Assembly: GCA_023052935.1 (NCBI GenBank)
Contig: CM041293.1
Span: 177,311,600 to 177,375,599 of the forward strand
Direction of reading: 5' to 3'
DNA length: 64,000 nucleotides
From: Piezodorus guildinii
Lineage: Eukaryota; Arthropoda; Insecta; Hemiptera; Pentatomidae
Part shown: positions 1 through 9,986 of the stretch, piece after piece
Position numbering within the stretch: position 1 is the stretch's first letter
How the letters are laid out: every line of letters starts with the position of its first letter
Notes under the pieces: model-generated
What the model saw: only the letters and a program-made list of their open reading frames with translations
What the model was told of the DNA's origin: nothing
Databases searched by the model: none
Made by a program: the position numbers and the translations under genes

Positions 1-1
1 T

Positions 2-853
2 AGACATAAATTAAAGGAAACTAACCAATACACCACTAACAATAACAATAACAACAATATTTACAGCTACCAAGGTATCTATTCATTCTTATCAGACATA
101 ACAATAAACAATAACGCTTCATTCAATACTACTGTAGACAACAAACACCACAACCTACCTTTAATCAATTATAAGCAAAATAAACAATATTTTACATTAA
201 CTCTGGAAAAATATGTTTCCCTTGTTCTATTAATATTTTTAATAATTTCTAAATTTTGCGGACATGAGTATTTGAACGCAAACGCGAAGATCTATGTACT
301 TTTGAATGCAAAGCTGTACATGTCTAGAATCATGATTACTTATGTGTCTGTATACGTGCGTATTTGTGCTTATAATAATACATCTATAAGTACGTATATG
401 AGTCTAAATGCTTATGGGAATATATCTTTTATCACCTTGTACGTCTTCTTATTTTATACATGTCGTGATTTTATATTATGTTATTTTATGGCATTTTGTT
501 ATTTCATAGCATCTTCTTATTATATCATATTTTATTATTTTATAGAATGTTGTTATATAGAGTCATTTTATTGTTGTATAAACATATTATTTTATAGTCT
601 ACTTATGGGGGATTATTATTATCAAGCAATACATTACTATTTATATATCAATAGAGAATCAAGGACTTACGTATTTATTGCGTTTTCACTATCAAAAATT
701 TACATTATTTCAGAAAATTTTGCAAATACTACAATCTATATAAAAACATTTAAATTAATTGAAATGAGGAGGGAGAAAGAAATACTTTTTACTGTCCTAA
801 TGTTAGTATTTTTGCTCACATATAATTACTCCAAAGATCACAAATATGGATAA
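2..853 (+). CDS. Open frame entering from the left edge, overlapping the LINE ORF
   Basis: One frame is open from base 2 to a TAA at 851-853, about 283 codons, although the DNA is very AT-rich and stops should be common. It has no start inside the window, so it is partial. The first 60 or so codons are rich in Asn, Thr and Lys. The rest is rich in Tyr, Ile, Phe and Cys, with hydrophobic stretches that could span membranes. It overlaps the start of the endonuclease ORF (ATG at 846) by 8 nt in another frame, the arrangement expected for ORF1 and ORF2 of an I/Jockey-type LINE. However, I see no CCHC zinc knuckles or other gag features, and base composition changes from A/C-rich to T-rich near position 200. 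It could be an unusual ORF1, or chance openness in low-complexity DNA. No function is assigned. Confidence 0.35.
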   Translation, partial: RHKLKETNQYTTNNNNNNNIYSYQGIYSFLSDITINNNASFNTTVDNKHHNLPLINYKQNKQYFTLTLEKYVSLVLLIFLIISKFCGHEYLNANAKIYVLLNAKLYMSRIMITYVSVYVRICAYNNTSISTYMSLNAYGNISFITLYVFLFYTCRDFILCYFMAFCYFIASSYYIIFYYFIECCYIESFYCCINILFYSLLMGDYYYQAIHYYLYINRESRTYVFIAFSLSKIYIISENFANTTIYIKTFKLIEMRREKEILFTVLMLVFLLTYNYSKDHKYG

Positions 854-2042
854 ATATATGAACATTATGCAATGGAACCTTAACGGCACGACCTCTCAAC
901 ATGAAGAATTAAAGCTTCTCATATCTGAACACCAACCTGAAATAATATGCCTCCAGGAAACACATCTAAAACCGAGCCGTGTATTTAATATTAAAAACTA
1001 TCAAATATTCCGAACGGACAAAGTAACTGATAACCGGGCCTGTGGGGGAGTTTTAACGGCAATACACAACCGATTGATAGCAAAGAAGATAAATATAGAC
1101 ACTCCCATTCAAGCAACTACCACAATAGTTCATACAACAATAAAAATACATATTTGCAACATTTATCTGCCGCCTACTGAACCTATTAATGAATATGAAT
1201 TAACACGACTTATCAATAAACTTCCTCAACCTTTCATTATCCTCGGAGATGTAAATGCATCTCACACCAGCTGGGGAAACAGAAACAATAACTCACGAGG
1301 AAACGTAATAAAACGCATACAGGATAATTTTGATTTGTTGCTGCTTAACACAGGAACAATGACACATCTATGTCCTAGAACTGGGACGCTTACCGCTATA
1401 GATTTAACCCTTTGTTCCCCAAACCTTTACAATCTTTTCGAATGGAAAGTACTACACGACCCTCACAATTCTGACCATTTCCCTATCTTAATGAAAATGA
1501 TTGGCAGAAATAGTGATGGAAGACGACCTTGGCAGTGGGCTGTCAATAAAGCTAACTGGGATATTTTTCAAAAGAAAATTAATCTGGAACGTGAAGAAGA
1601 AAATATAGATAAGAACAATAGCTATATCACTCAGCAAATATTAGAAGCAGCAGAAGCCTCAATCCCAAAATCAAACCCATCATTATCCATTCCGAAACCA
1701 CCTTGGTTTGACAATGACTGCAAAAAGGTAATCAAAAAACGAAACCAAGCCATCAATAAATTCCGAAAATGCCCATCGACAGAAAACCTTATCAACTTTA
1801 AAAAATGGAGAGCCCAATCTCGGAACCTAATTAGAAACAAGAAAAAAGAATCCTGGAACAACTTTGTTACTAACATAAATGCAAACACACCCATTCGCAC
1901 AGTATGGAGAAAAATTAATGCTATCAGAGGAAAATATTCTAATGAACAGCCGACACTCGAAATAGAAGGAAATATTATATATGACCCTACAATATTAGCT
2001 GAGAGATTCGCAGAACATACGAAGAAATATCGTCCTCAATGA
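846..2042 (+). CDS. LINE ORF2, endonuclease part (APE-type)
   Basis: The 398-codon frame begins with an apurinic-endonuclease-like domain that would nick target DNA to prime reverse transcription. Visible motifs are WNLNG at residues 10-14, the QET catalytic glutamate at residue 38, GDVNASH near residue 133 (Asp and Asn of the active site), AIDLTLCS near residue 180 and SDHFP near residue 209 (catalytic His). After about residue 230 comes the basic linker usual between endonuclease and RT. The frame stops at 2040-2042. The next frame supplies the expected continuation (sense residues ISSSMNYNLQF), so the stop results from a frameshift rather than being a natural end. Confidence 0.9.
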   Translation: MDKYMNIMQWNLNGTTSQHEELKLLISEHQPEIICLQETHLKPSRVFNIKNYQIFRTDKVTDNRACGGVLTAIHNRLIAKKINIDTPIQATTTIVHTTIKIHICNIYLPPTEPINEYELTRLINKLPQPFIILGDVNASHTSWGNRNNNSRGNVIKRIQDNFDLLLLNTGTMTHLCPRTGTLTAIDLTLCSPNLYNLFEWKVLHDPHNSDHFPILMKMIGRNSDGRRPWQWAVNKANWDIFQKKINLEREEENIDKNNSYITQQILEAAEASIPKSNPSLSIPKPPWFDNDCKKVIKKRNQAINKFRKCPSTENLINFKKWRAQSRNLIRNKKKESWNNFVTNINANTPIRTVWRKINAIRGKYSNEQPTLEIEGNIIYDPTILAERFAEHTKKYRPQ

Positions 2043-2317
2043 ACTATAACCTACAGTTTCGACAAAAAATTAACCAGCAACAACCAATACAATTTGACAT
2101 TAACAGAGCCTATAATAATGAAACGTACAACTTACCAATCACCGAATGGGAACTGGATACGGCTATATCTTCCTTAAAAATGTCCGCTATGGGACCAGAC
2201 TATATCCACAATTCCATGATCAAAAATATCCCGGCAAATCAAAAGAAATACTTACTCAGATTTTTTAACAGGATATGGCTAGAAGTGAACTACCAGAAAA
2301 ATGGCAAGAATCCATAG
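2039..2317 (+). pseudogene. LINE ORF2, linker between endonuclease and RT (frameshifted)
   Basis: This piece carries the stretch just before the RT domain, including AISSLKMSAMGPDYIHNSMI, which corresponds to the block of LINE RTs that normally reads K.....GPDGI. It overlaps the endonuclease frame through ATGA at 2039-2042. It then runs out of frame shortly after FNRIW, where the RT frame takes over (around 2275). The ATGA overlap is most simply a by-product of the frameshift, not translational coupling. Confidence 0.8.
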
Positions 2318-4530
2318 TCATACCTATCCTGAAGCCAGGAAAGAACAAATTAGAACTAAAAAATTACCGACCTGTATCTCTAACATGCTGCCTTTGCAAA
2401 CTCATGGAAAAAATTATAAATAAGCGTCTTCTATGGTACATCGAAAAGAACAACCTCCTGACAGACATTCAATGCGGGCAAAGAAAAGGAAGGTCAACTG
2501 TTGATCATCTCACTGCACTTGAAGCCGAAATATTAAATACCTTCATTAGGAAACGTGAATGCTTAGGTATTTTCTTTGATGTGGACAAAGCATTTGACAC
2601 CGTTTGGCGACCATCCATATTAAAACAGTTATATGACTGGGGATTCAGAGGAGCTCTACCTCGCTTCATCCAGAATTTTCTTAAGAAAAGGTCCATACAA
2701 GTACGCATAGCAGACCAACTTTCCAGGAAAACAATCTTAGAAAATGGAATCCCACAAGGAAGCGTCCTTAGCGGAACACTTTTTCTCATTGCCATCAACT
2801 CAGTACAAGATGCACTCACCCATCGATCACTCAAATCATGCCTTTTTGTAGATGACCTCGCCATACTCATACAATATACGGATACTCCTCGAACCAAGGC
2901 CATAATCCAGTCTATTTTGAACAAATTACAAACCTGGTCACAAGATAATGGTCTCACTTTTTCAACAGAAAAGACAAAATGCGTACTCTTCTCCCGGAAA
3001 AAACAACCTAGCACTCCTCCAACAATTACTTTATACAACAAAGCATTAAATTTCCATGACCACTGTACCTTCTTAGGATTAGCAGTCGATTCGAAACTTA
3101 CATGGAAAAAGCATATCATGAAACTGAAGGATAGCTGCTCACAACGATTAAATGTAATGAAAGTACTAGCTGGCACTAGCTGGGGAGCGGACAGATCGAG
3201 ATTACTCGAAATATACCAATCTATAATACGATCAAAGCTGGATTACGCAAGTCACATATATGCCTCTGCAAGATTTAGTCTCCTCACACAGCTCGATACA
3301 GTACACCACAACGGAATAAGGATAGCAACAGGAGCCTTTAGAACGAGTCCGATCCTTAGCATATGCGCTGAATCCGGTATACCACCCCTTACATTTCGAA
3401 GGCATCAACTAGCCATAAACTACTTAACAAACCTTGCAACACAACCAACAAACCCAGCTTTCCAATACGCATTTAGACCGAAATATCAACAACTTTACAG
3501 CAACAACCCATCAAAACCAGCACCCTTATCAATGAGATATAGACGAATCATAGAAGCAATAGATCAAATATATATACGAAACCCAGAAACCCTAACCCCA
3601 CCATGGATCTATGCAGTACCACGAATCAATATGACGCTACTCCGATTCAGGAAGAAAACCACACCACCATATATACTACATGAGAAATTCCAAGATATAA
3701 TAAATAAGAATAGAAACGCAACTTTTCTCTATACGGATGGCTCCAAAATGAACGACAATATTGGCTCGGCAGTTGTTACATCTGAACAAACTTTTAAATA
3801 CAAACTACCACCTCATTGCAGCATCTTCACAGCTGAACTTTCTGCTCTATCATATGCACTTCACCATATAATGTCAAAAGAGGGAGACAAATATATAGTT
3901 TGCAGTGACTCTCTCCCAGCACTACAAAGCCTACTGGAACTATACAGCGATCACCCATTGGTCACCAAAATCCACGAATATCTTAATATCCTCAAAACAC
4001 TCAAAAAAGATGTCGGATTCCTCTGGACCCCTTCCCACGTGGGGATTAAATACAACGAGATAGCTGACAAATCAGCAAAAGAAGCCGCACTTAGTAAACA
4101 AGATATCGTTCCAGTTGCCATTAAAGCCGACATTAAAATATGGTTACGCTCGGATACTAAAGCTGATTGGCAAAGGATGTGGGACACCGTAGATAATAAC
4201 AAGCTAAAGGAGATAAAACCAGATACACACCGATGGAAGACTTCAGTGAGAGCAACACGGAGAGAAGAAACTGCTCTAACAAGATTAAGAATAGGCCACT
4301 CAAGACTCACTCATATTCATCTCATCACGAAAGACCCACAACCAATATGCAATAGATGTCAGACAACCATAACCGTCAAACATATCATAGAGGAATGCCC
4401 GGATTACGAAAGTCTTATGCAGGAGTACAAGCTTGGCCGAGCTCTCAAAGAGTCACTTTTGGACTGCGAGGATGTCATAACCAGACTGATCAGATTCCTA
4501 AAAGAAACCAAATTAATTAAAGCGCTCTAG
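2275..4530 (+). CDS. LINE ORF2, reverse transcriptase and RNase H
   Basis: The 751-codon frame holds the RT and RNase H domains that copy the element RNA into DNA at a nicked target. RT blocks in order are NYRPVSLTCC, the motif-A aspartate in FFDVDKAFD (about residue 102), GIPQGSVLSGTLF, and the catalytic FVDD (about residue 190), a variant of the more common YADD. The thumb block TFLGLAVDSKLTWKKHI follows. RNase H runs from about residue 485: YTDGSK (Asp), FTAELSAL (Glu), VCSDSLPAL (Asp) and WTPSHVG...ADKSAKEA (His, Asp). Near residue 700 lies C-x2-C...H-x4-C, a knuckle typical of these C-termini. No stop interrupts the frame, so the damage to this copy is limited to the two upstream frameshifts. 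Confidence 0.93.
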   Translation: MARSELPEKWQESIVIPILKPGKNKLELKNYRPVSLTCCLCKLMEKIINKRLLWYIEKNNLLTDIQCGQRKGRSTVDHLTALEAEILNTFIRKRECLGIFFDVDKAFDTVWRPSILKQLYDWGFRGALPRFIQNFLKKRSIQVRIADQLSRKTILENGIPQGSVLSGTLFLIAINSVQDALTHRSLKSCLFVDDLAILIQYTDTPRTKAIIQSILNKLQTWSQDNGLTFSTEKTKCVLFSRKKQPSTPPTITLYNKALNFHDHCTFLGLAVDSKLTWKKHIMKLKDSCSQRLNVMKVLAGTSWGADRSRLLEIYQSIIRSKLDYASHIYASARFSLLTQLDTVHHNGIRIATGAFRTSPILSICAESGIPPLTFRRHQLAINYLTNLATQPTNPAFQYAFRPKYQQLYSNNPSKPAPLSMRYRRIIEAIDQIYIRNPETLTPPWIYAVPRINMTLLRFRKKTTPPYILHEKFQDIINKNRNATFLYTDGSKMNDNIGSAVVTSEQTFKYKLPPHCSIFTAELSALSYALHHIMSKEGDKYIVCSDSLPALQSLLELYSDHPLVTKIHEYLNILKTLKKDVGFLWTPSHVGIKYNEIADKSAKEAALSKQDIVPVAIKADIKIWLRSDTKADWQRMWDTVDNNKLKEIKPDTHRWKTSVRATRREETALTRLRIGHSRLTHIHLITKDPQPICNRCQTTITVKHIIEECPDYESLMQEYKLGRALKESLLDCEDVITRLIRFLKETKLIKAL

Positions 4531-4593
4531 CCTCTAGGTGGCTTAATGGCTAACATTGTTCTGTTTTACAATTGTAGTACTTATAAGTAACGT

Positions 4594-4598
<5 letters not shown>

Positions 4599-4646
<48 letters not shown>

Positions 4647-4770
4647 TATAAAATAAAAAAATAAATAAATAAAAAATAATATAAAATAAAATAAAAAAAA
4701 TAATAAAAAATATAATCTATATATAAAAAAAAAAAAAAATAAATAAAAAAAAATAAAAAAAAAAAAAAAA
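4599..4770 (+). repeat. LINE poly(A) tail running into A/T-rich simple sequence
   Basis: About 32 adenines at 4599-4630 mark the LINE 3' end. They continue into a (TA)n stretch and degenerate A-rich sequence. ORFs on either strand here are low-complexity artefacts. Confidence 0.85.
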
Positions 4771-4860
4771 TGTATGTGTGTGTGTGTGTGTGTATGGATA
4801 TGTATGTGTGTGTTTGTATGTGTGTGTGTGTGTTTGTGTGTATATATGTATATGTATATT
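4769..4860 (+). repeat. (TG)n-rich microsatellite
   Basis: Runs of TG with TATG interruptions. They generate spurious Cys/Val ORFs. The following 4860-5140 is AT-rich, with no feature I can support. Confidence 0.85.
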
Positions 4861-5141
4861 TTTAGTTCATCTGTATGCAAGCTATATAACTTCAATTTTA
4901 TAAAGGGAAAACATATTTTGATTGTTAAAATAAAATTCACACCACCTAATTTACCAAACAATTAGTATATGGCGTAAAAAACCGCGCAGTTAAAAACGCC
5001 TAATCATCATTCCTAATCCTAATCCTTGATCAAATGTGCCCAAACTGTATGCGTGTCGTTGCCATGACAACTTCACACTCGTCCTGAGATGCTTCCTTCT
5101 ACCAACTATCCTAAAATTTTATAATATTAGTTATATATGTA

Positions 5142-6048
5142 TTGGGTGGTGTCACATGAAATGTCCGTTTTCAAGGTAAAGGATTTTTATTAAAAATACG
5201 ATATGAAAACAAGATAATTTTATTCGAAGTATTTACCTTCTTTTTCTACACATTTTTCCAAACGTGACACCAACTTTTTTTATCTCCGAACTGAAAAACT
5301 CTGAGCTTTGAAGAGAAACAAAATATCAAAACGCACTTTTCACTTGATCATCATTTTTAAAAAGTTTTCCTTTGACGAAGTTGTCTAAATTCCTGAACAG
5401 GTGGTAATCTGTTGGAGACAAGTCGGGAGAATATGGTGGATGCGGAAGAACTTCGTGGCCAAGTTCTTTCAATTTTTGCACGGTATGTTTTGAAACATGG
5501 GGTCTTGCTGCCGCTCAGTGAGATCATGAGGTACCCATGTATAGAGCTTTTTTACTTACCCAATACACTTTAAATGTCTGGAAACGGTAGATGCACTTGC
5601 ATTTAGTTGTGCTGAGAGTCCTTTAACTGTTTGGTAGGGATTCCTTCTAGTGTATGTTTAAGGACATCGTCTATTACGGACGGAGGTCTTCCTTGGGGCA
5701 AGTTTTCCAAGTCGGTATCCCCAGCTGAAAACTTAGCAAACCAACGGCGAATGTTCTGTTTATTAACACTCTCTTCCCCAAACGCCTTGCAAATATTTCT
5801 AGCGGCCTCAGCTGCTGATTGGCCGAGGTTAAACTCGTACAAAAATATTAATCGAAAATCGCGTGTTTCCATGCTCATATTTGGAGGTATACTAAAAAGT
5901 GGGTAATTGATTGGGAAGCTAATGTTTATAATACAAAGGTAGAGGATTAGTAACTGTTTACTCTAAATATGTAAACAACAGAGACCTGCAAAATCCTTTA
6001 TGTATTTCAGAAACTATAAAAACGGACATTTCATGTGAAACAACCCAA
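5142..6048 (-). mobile_element. Mariner-A copy 1, internally deleted, flanked by TA
   Basis: The termini are TTGGGT... and ...ACCCAA, flanked by TA (5140-5141 and 6049-6050), the duplication used by Tc1/mariner elements. The inverted ends match over roughly 30 bp. At about 907 bp it is shorter than an intact mariner (about 1.3 kb). It has the N-terminal DNA-binding part (5603-5878) and the C-terminal part (about 5220-5490), but the catalytic core between them is missing. The junction (sense CTGAGCGGCA joined to AGACCCC) is also present in three other copies here. Confidence 0.92.
5603..5878 (-). pseudogene. Mariner transposase N-terminus (helix-turn-helix), broken
   Basis: A 91-codon frame starting METRDFRLIFLYEFNLG. 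It contains the first helix-turn-helix of mariner transposases (AAEAARNICKAFGEESVN then RRWFAKFSAGD) and the linker DTDLENLPQGRPPSV. It stops where the second helix-turn-helix should begin. It could bind mariner ends at most and cannot cut DNA. Confidence 0.85.
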
Positions 6049-6171
6049 TATTTAATTTATTGTTATTATATAGTCCCAATTTTATGTTATTATGGTCATA
6101 TTGTTTAAATATCTGTAAAGATCTAATAAAAAAAGGATTGAAAGTACCAAATATTTTATTCATATATATAG

Positions 6172-6255
6172 CTTTTTCAGTCAAATTTATAATTTTTTCA
6201 AGCAAATTCATATTTTTTTCAGTCAATTTCATAAATTTTTCAGTCGATTTCATAT
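6172..6255 (+). repeat. Degenerate 21-bp tandem repeat (about 4 units)
   Basis: Four imperfect units built on TTTTTTCAGTCAATTTCATA lie head to tail. Reading them gives repetitive ORFs on both strands that are not genes. The flanking 6050-6170 and 6256-6490 show nothing else. Confidence 0.7.
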
Positions 6256-6497
6256 TTCCGTATCAAAAGTTTTACAATATATAATTTCAAAAATTTTCTA
6301 AATGTTATAAAATACACCTATTAGCAGGTTTTAGCAACTCCGAGCCGTAATTAGATTTTTTGTATTATTTTTCCCGTATTCTGGGACTTCAAACGTGAAA
6401 TATAGGGAGCTTTTAGATTTTAGAAGATAAATTTGATTTTTGATAAATATAGACAAGTTTCAGAATTTCGTCCACCTAAATCGGTCATATTGTCCAC

Positions 6498-6590
6498 TGT
6501 GTGACGATACAACGGGAGTCCTAAGTTTTGCCTATCTAGGTTTACTTAAGACAGGGAGAGATCGTTTACGAGTTCCACTTTTTAAATCTT
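6498..6590 (-). repeat. SINE-B body fragment
   Basis: The stretch from GACGATACAACGGGAGTCC to ACGAGTTCCAC matches the body of the SINE-B family seen complete at 37105-37395, in reverse orientation and diverged. Confidence 0.7.
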
Positions 6591-6594
6591 TTAA

Positions 6595-6680
6595 GACCCA
6601 CCTGTGGTGCAGTGGCTAGCATAAAATTCTTGTAGCCACTAGATCGCGAGTTTAGACTTGGCAGATGGCCGTTGGATACT
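6595..6680 (+). repeat. SINE-B tRNA-like head fragment
   Basis: CACCTGTGGTGCAGTGGCTAG matches the 5' head of SINE-B. The B-box part is degraded (GCGAGTTTAGACTT). The following 6690-7085 has no supported feature. Confidence 0.6.
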
Positions 6681-7090
6681 TTTTTATGTTTTCAACTAAA
6701 TTCATAATTGTTCACGATAATAATAGATGAGTGAACGAAAAAATATTGGTTTCATTATATTAGAAGCTCCATAACAGCTCACTAACATGAATATTTTCTG
6801 ATAAGTATTAGTTAGTAGTAGGATTTGTGAAGTAGCTTTTAGTTTCCTCAAGTTCCCTCGGTGAATCATCTCTGGCGAAGTTGAACTTAGATACCCTGAG
6901 TGGAAGTACTTGTTCGCGTCTGCTTTCAAACTAATCTAATAGAAAATTCACATCTAAGTTGGTGTAATCATTAAGAGAGTTTGGAGGGTATTCGTTAAGG
7001 GAAGGGGATAACTCCAACAAGTAGAATAGAATGTAACAAGTAACTATTTCTGGGACAATGTCCTTAAAGGATAACATTTATGAACAAAGT

Positions 7091-7130
7091 AAAATTCTGG
7101 TGCGGACTACACACGACTTACCTCTGTTGT
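7091..7130 (+). repeat. UR1 left-end fragment
   Basis: TTCTGGTGCGGACTACACAC followed by CGACTTACCTC is the left terminus of the UR1 family. Here it is cut off after about 40 bp. Confidence 0.65.
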
Positions 7131-7245
7131 ATATTTTCACCTTTAGGTTATTTTGTACGTCTTCCTTAATGTAAGTCGCGTGGATTTGGACATTTGATGA
7201 TGCAGCTTATTTCGCAGCCAGGCCTGTTTATTTTCTCAACAACGG

Positions 7246-7859
7246 CACTTTTTCATCTAAATCATCTTACCAGAAGAGTCACTTTATACCAAGCATTTTG
7301 CACTTTTTTACGATTTTCTCAAAAACGGTTATAACGATTTTCATTAAACTCGCTATACGGTGTGCAATTATACAGGCTTTAATATTATGTAGGTTTCATT
7401 CTGATTCATTCTGAAATAGTCTGACAGTGCTTAAATGCCGATATTTGAAAATTTCTTCCCCTAAAGTACCTTTATTTTTTTAGTTCATATAACCATATCA
7501 TCTGATTAGCATTGCTAAAAATACAAGTTGAACGAATTTAATATTCAACTAAAGGAGATAAATTAATTATAAAAAATTAATGCAATTATTATAACGTTAG
7601 AGTGCTAAAGATTTTAGAAAAAATATTATCTTATACATAGTATTGTAAAAGTTAATGGAGAGTGATGAAAAGCCGATAAAAGAAACTGACTGATGAAGAT
7701 AAAAATCTAATAGATTGTTTAATAAAACACATATTTCTATCAAAAATCAATGTAAATAATTCTTTAACAATTTATTTTCGTTCCTAAATTCGTTAAAAAT
7801 TCTTAAACTGAATAACGGAGGTAAGTGAAAGTCGTGTGTTGCGCGCACCAGATTTTTAC
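7246..7859 (-). repeat. UR1 copy, truncated
   Basis: Reverse-orientation UR1 running from the conserved block around CATTTTGCACTTTTTTACGA to the left terminus (GGTAAGTGAAAGTCGTGTGT then GCGCGCACCAGA). The opposite terminus is missing. Confidence 0.8.
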
Positions 7860-8232
7860 TTTTACCTTTCTTTAAATGAAATATATAGTAAGGGAAAGTA
7901 TTGTTATCCTAAAAATTTTCGATTTCCAGTTTTCTAGTTAAGTCTAGCGCAAAAACAAAAAATCGTACGAAAATTAAATTTCATATTCAAGACAACTATA
8001 CGCCCGAAATGTTACAGCTACTTTTTCATCAAAATCGGCTAATTAGAAGAGCCACTTTGTATCATGCATTTTGCACCTTTTTACGATTTTCTAAAAACGG
8101 CCTAACGATTTTTATTGAACTCACTATATTGATGTAAAATTTAATGGGCTTTAATATCATGTAGGTTTCATCCTGATTGAAATAGTCTGACAGGGCTTAA
8201 ATGCCAAAGTTTTGAACTTTCTTCCTCAAAAG
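7860..8232 (-). repeat. UR1 copy, truncated, adjoining another
   Basis: A second reverse UR1 piece begins at the A/T junction of the previous copy, with the right terminus (ATGAAATATATAGTAAGGGA) and continues to the TTTCTTCCTCAAA block, where it is cut. The two pieces are arranged end to end. Confidence 0.75.
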
Positions 8233-8389
8233 GATTTGGTTGTAAAATAAGTTCGTGCGTATTTCAATATAATCTTCTCTGTGATTATAAAATCATGTTT
8301 ACTTGTTGAATAATGTTTACATATTCTAAAATAGGATTAGTTAAGGTGCATCAGTTTCAACCGAGACGGCCCCGAAATCATCTGATTTA

Positions 8390-9223
8390 TTGGGTTGTTT
8401 CACATGAAATATCCGTTTTTATAGTTTCTGAAATACATAAAGGATTTTGCAGGTCTCTGTAGTTTTCTTCCGAATGTTTACATATTTAAAGTAAACAGTT
8501 ACTAATCCTCTACCTTTGTATTATAAACATTAGCTTCCCAATCAATTACCCACTTTTTAGTATAGCTCCAAATATGAACATGGAAACACGCGATTTTCGA
8601 GTAATATTTTTGTACCAGTTTAAACTTGGCCATTCAGCAGCTGAGGCCGCTAGAAATATTTGCAAGGCGTTTGGGGAAGGGAGTGTTAATGAACGGACCA
8701 TTCGCCGTTGGTTTACTAAGTTTTCAGCTGGGGATACCGACTTGGAAAACTTTCCCCGACGAAGACCTCCGTCCGTAATATACAACGATTTCCTCAAACA
8801 TACAGTAGAAGTAAGTAGGGGTTTAACAACAGTTAAAGGACTCTCACTGAGCGGCAGCAAGACCCCATGTTTCAAAACATACCGTGCAAAAAATTGAAAG
8901 CTGGGCTAAGGAGTTCTTCCGCACCCACCATATTCTCCCGACTTGTCTCCAACAGATTACCACCTGTTCAGGAATTTATACAACTTCGTCAAAAAAAAAC
9001 TTTTTGGAAATTATGATCATGTGAAAAGTTCGGTTTCAGATTTTGTTTCACTTTAAAGCTCAGAGTTTTTCAGTTTGGGGGATAAAAAAAGTTGGTGTCA
9101 CGTTGGGAAAAATGTGTAGAAAAAGAAGGTAAATACTTCGAATAAAATTATCTTGTTTTCATATCGTATTTTTAATAAAAATCCTTTATTTTGAAAACGG
9201 ACATTTCATGTAACACAACCCAA
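8390..9223 (+). mobile_element. Mariner-A copy 2, internally deleted, flanked by TA
   Basis: Starts TTGGGTTGTTTCACATGAAA and ends in CACAACCCAA, with TA at 8388-8389 and 9224-9225. Length is 834 bp. The transposase N-terminus is followed directly by the CTGAGCGGCA/AGACCCC junction, then C-terminal sequence with several frame breaks. The catalytic core is absent. Confidence 0.92.
8574..8897 (+). pseudogene. Mariner transposase N-terminus, fused out of frame
   Basis: 107 codons beginning MNMETRDFRVIFLYQFKLG. The helix-turn-helix (AAEAARNICKAFGEGSVN, then RRWFTKFSAGD) and DTDLENFPRRRPPSV linker are clear. After about residue 85 the reading passes through the internal deletion into another frame, so the last 20 residues are not transposase. 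No catalytic aspartates are present. Confidence 0.85.
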
Positions 9224-9225
9224 TA

Positions 9226-9665
9226 GAATGTCATGAGACAGATGCAGAGAAATGCTCTGTTTTATTATAACTCTTGAGATTGCTTTATTTATTACTCAGA
9301 TTAGACTTTTATTAAATCAATCATTTAAATATTTTTTAAAAATAAATCTGTGTTACAAAATTATTAAACAGAAGAGGGTGAGGAGAGATTAGAGGGAGTA
9401 TTGGAGCGCACTAAAAGGCTTACCGGGGCCTCCTCGTGTTTGTCGTTCGCGAATCACCCCTTCGTTTACCGGAATTTCAAAATGGCGGGGGTAAATATTA
9501 TAATGAAGTAATTACTTTAATTATTATTTCGTATTCATATCACGAAATATATCAATCTGGTTCGCTATGTAATGATTAAATATAAGCTAATGTAATAGTT
9601 AAATATTTCGTAGAATTTTAGTTGGTTTCCATGGAAACATTTGCAATTAACTTAAGAATCTGCTT
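9226..9665. other. No gene seen; short G/C-richer patch
   Basis: Mostly AT-rich. 9370-9490 is richer in G and C (…CTTACCGGGGCCTCCTCG…) but gives no ORF or repeat match I can support. Confidence 0.4.
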
Positions 9666-9986
9666 TTTGTTACTTTCACTTACCTATATATGAAATATGC
9701 TACCTTATGTATATGAAATATACTTACCTATATATGTAAGGGAAAGTATTGCGATCGTGAAAATTTTCGAATTCCAGTTTTCGACGGAAATACACATTTT
9801 AGTATAAATAACCAAGTCCCGAAAAAAGGTCTGTGTGTGTGTGTGTGGTAAGTCTAGCGCAAAAACAGTAAGTCGTACGAAACTGAAATTTCATATTTAA
9901 GACCTTTACATACCCGAGATTTTACAGCAAAATTTTCATAAAAATTGGCTTACCAAAGGAGCCACTTTATACCATGCATTTTGCAC

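Larger units (their letters stand above)
846..4630 (+). mobile_element. Non-LTR retrotransposon (I/Jockey-like LINE with RNase H)
   Basis: This is one LINE on the + strand: APE-type endonuclease, reverse transcriptase, RNase H, a C-terminal Cys/His cluster, a short 3' UTR (4531-4598) and a poly(A) run from about 4599. The coding region is broken into three frames by two frameshifts, near 2015-2039 and near 2270-2285, but every catalytic motif can still be seen. APE endonuclease plus RT plus RNase H in one ORF fits the I group or related clades. The exact clade is not resolved. The 5' boundary is unclear because an open frame continues off the left edge. Confidence 0.9.

Noticed and set aside
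2039..2042. ATGA stop-start overlap as translational coupling between LINE ORFs
   Set aside because: The protein continues in the new frame with linker sequence that belongs to the same domain, so this is a frameshift mutation.
2505..3176. 223-codon minus-strand ORF inside the LINE
   Set aside because: Antisense shadow of the RT domain. Same for 1631-1900 and 3951-4310.
4581..4965. ORFs on both strands of the A/T/G-rich tail
   Set aside because: Low-complexity translation (poly-Phe/Ile/His-Thr) from the LINE poly(A) tail and TG microsatellite.
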